From positions 1 to 64,000 of the forward strand of contig NZ_CP082294.1 of NCBI RefSeq assembly GCF_019880205.1: a stretch of DNA of 64,000 bases. Reading direction: 5' to 3'. The stretch is from Pantoea alfalfae (GTDB taxonomy: Bacteria; Pseudomonadota; Gammaproteobacteria; Enterobacterales; Enterobacteriaceae). How positions within the stretch are numbered: the stretch's first letter is position 1; each line of letters opens with the position of its first letter. This document shows positions 62,577-64,000 of the stretch, piece after piece. The notes below the pieces were generated by a model. The model saw only the letters and a list, made by a program, of their open reading frames with translations. It had not been told where the DNA came from and searched no databases. The translations under genes and the position numbers were made by a program.

Positions 62577-62933
62577 GCAAGCATCAGGCGAATATTTATC
62601 CGGATAAGCTTCGTCTGACATCTGATAATCAGTCTCTCTAAATAGCAACAGGCGGCCTTGCTAATCTCTTTCCGGTAATAGGTCCGTAGCATTACAGCAG
62701 GGTGAGGATAAGCAGAAAGGCGGGGAAGACAAAAGGGAATTTAGCGAAGCGGTGTTTATATTTCATAGAGTTACACGATGTTAATGTTAGCAGCCTGCTT
62801 CATAATCTGTTCTACACTTACGCATTCAATTACGCCCGTTGATTGAAAAGCAGCATCACGAAGAGGGTACGCGTCAGCAATGCATCATGCAGTCGCCACC
62901 CTCAAAACTGATCATGCCCGTGAGGTAAACATT
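62577..62933. other. Intergenic region, 357 bp
   Basis: Between ssuA and the dehydrogenase gene. Holds only a 24-codon minus-strand frame (62692-62766) with a hydrophobic product. No clear terminator or promoter motif. Confidence 0.4.
62692..62766 (-). CDS. Possible 24-aa hydrophobic peptide
   Basis: ATG at 62766 opens a 24-residue frame: a basic start MKYKHRFAK, then PFVFPAFLLILTLL, one membrane-spanning stretch. It has no convincing ribosome binding site. It may be a small membrane peptide or the start of a decayed DUF2798-like gene. Weakly supported. Confidence 0.2.
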   Translation of the reverse strand: MKYKHRFAKFPFVFPAFLLILTLL

Positions 62934-64000
62934 ATGAAAGCAGTTGTCTATAACGGACCTTTTGACGTTTCAGTCAAAGACGTTCCGGATCCGAAAATCG
63001 TTCGTCCCACCGATGTGATTGTCCGTATTACCACCACCAATATCTGCGGTTCTGACTTACATATGTACGAAGGGCGAACCAGCTTCGAGCAGGGTCGCAT
63101 CTTCGGCCATGAGAATCTGGGCCAGGTTGTTGAAATCGGTAGCGGTGTAGAGCGGATTAAAGTCGGTGATTATGTCTGCCTGCCCTTTAATATCGGCTGC
63201 GGCTTCTGTGAAAACTGCGAGAAAGGGTTAACCGGTTACTGTCTCACGGCAAATCCGGGTACGGCCGGTGCCGCCTATGGCTTTGCGGAGATGGGCGAAT
63301 GGGAGGGTGGTCAGGCGGAGTTACTTCGTGTTCCCTTTGCTGACTTTAACTGCCTGGTACTGCCGCCGGATGCGGCAGAAAAGGAGGAAGACTACGTTAT
63401 GCTGTCCGACATCTTCCCTACCGGCTGGCATGCCACGGAGCTGGCAGGATTACGCCCTGGCGAGAGTGTTGCCATTTACGGTGCTGGCCCGGTTGGCTTA
63501 ATGGCGGCACATTCGGCCATGATTAAAGGCGCATCACAGGTCTTTGTGGTCGATACCCATCCTGACAGACTGGCGTTAGCCGAACAGATTGGTGCAGTGG
63601 CGATCAATGGCGTGGGCGATGAGGCGGTCAATAAAATCCTCGAACTCACCGATGGGCGCGGCACGGATTGCGGTTGCGAGTGCGTGGGTTATCAGTGCTG
63701 CAATAAACATGGCCATGAGGACAACTCCGCCACGCTGAACAGCCTTGTTGCATCAACTAAGGCCACGGGCGGGATTGGTACGGTAGGCGTTTTTGTTCCT
63801 CAGGATCCCGGCGGTGCAACTGAGCTGGCTAAAGAGGGTAAAGTGCCGTTCGATTTTGGTACGTTCTGGTTTAAAGGTCAGTCAATGAAAACCGGCCAGT
63901 GTAACGTGAAAGCCTACAACCGCCAGCTCGCCAGGCTTATCCATCAGGGCAGAGCTAATCCGGCGCAGATCATCTCACATCGTCTTGCACTGGCAGATGC
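62934..64000 (+). CDS. Glutathione-independent formaldehyde dehydrogenase-like MDR enzyme, partial
   Basis: Runs off the right edge after 355 codons with no stop. It is a zinc-dependent medium-chain dehydrogenase of the FdhA type: catalytic zinc in NICGSDLHMYEG and GHENLGQVV, four structural cysteines in GCGFCENCEKGLTGYC, NAD site YGAGPVGLMA, then VVDTHPDRL. The long insert CECVGYQCCNKHGHEDN is characteristic of glutathione-independent formaldehyde dehydrogenases and their relatives. It would oxidise aldehydes with tightly bound NAD. GAGG lies 9 nt upstream of the ATG. Substrate is inferred from family only; it might clear aldehydes released by SsuD, but it is not in that operon. Confidence 0.9.
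   Translation, partial: MKAVVYNGPFDVSVKDVPDPKIVRPTDVIVRITTTNICGSDLHMYEGRTSFEQGRIFGHENLGQVVEIGSGVERIKVGDYVCLPFNIGCGFCENCEKGLTGYCLTANPGTAGAAYGFAEMGEWEGGQAELLRVPFADFNCLVLPPDAAEKEEDYVMLSDIFPTGWHATELAGLRPGESVAIYGAGPVGLMAAHSAMIKGASQVFVVDTHPDRLALAEQIGAVAINGVGDEAVNKILELTDGRGTDCGCECVGYQCCNKHGHEDNSATLNSLVASTKATGGIGTVGVFVPQDPGGATELAKEGKVPFDFGTFWFKGQSMKTGQCNVKAYNRQLARLIHQGRANPAQIISHRLALAD

Overview
The window looks like the first 64 kb of a large plasmid from an Erwiniaceae member, most likely Pantoea. It opens exactly at the ATG of a RepFIB-type repA, followed by 1.2 kb of iterons. Further on lie a Cre-type recombinase with a lox-like site and many genes closely related to enterobacterial chromosomal genes (bluF, yajD, feoAB, hns, relB, ssuA/ssuD). 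No rRNA, tRNA, transposase, IS or CRISPR was seen. The species call is inference from protein resemblance.

Layout. 1-2.3 kb: repA and 15 iteron copies. 2.5-12 kb: light and c-di-GMP signalling (two BLUF-EAL proteins, one GAF-GGDEF-EAL protein, a BluR-like MerR regulator) with stress genes (Hsp20 behind a sigma-32-type promoter, a CsbD protein, a DUF3606 protein). 12.6-16.9 kb: two membrane chemoreceptors, the first behind a FliA-type promoter. 16.9-24 kb: metabolic genes (metallo-beta-lactamase fold, metallophosphoesterase, YdeP-type molybdoenzyme, cupin, ComB-like phosphatase, yajD) and a 55-residue membrane protein. 24.3-34 kb: a solitary RND pump, a KGG protein, relB with a gutted relE, a FIST-domain chemoreceptor behind a second FliA-type promoter, a YahK-type dehydrogenase, and a metallo-hydrolase with a GlxA-type regulator. 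34-37.7 kb: two H-NS paralogues flanking a membrane diguanylate cyclase. 39-44.5 kb: small envelope proteins and a microcin-like precursor under a Fur-type promoter. 44.7-50.8 kb: feoAB, a secreted esterase, a broken guanine deaminase and the cre/lox unit. 52-62.6 kb: an organosulfur utilisation cluster. The right edge cuts a formaldehyde-dehydrogenase-type gene.

How the parts work together. The plasmid carries a motile-to-sessile control set: three chemoreceptors, a diguanylate cyclase, and EAL proteins including blue-light sensors. It also carries its own H-NS proteins. The organosulfur cluster reads as a self-contained circuit: an SsuD-type operon points left from a sigma-54 (-24/-12) promoter, and a divergent sigma-54 activator carries an SsuA-like ligand-binding domain at its C-terminus. 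Two dyads three helical turns apart sit between them as candidate enhancer sites, and a free SsuA-like binding protein follows.

Most notable: the sigma-54/SsuA fusion regulator with its promoter and dyads; the MccH47-like double-glycine leader peptide under a Fur-type promoter; the Cre homologue with a near-loxP site; the relB-delta-relE remnant; and a candidate small RNA at about 41.5 kb.
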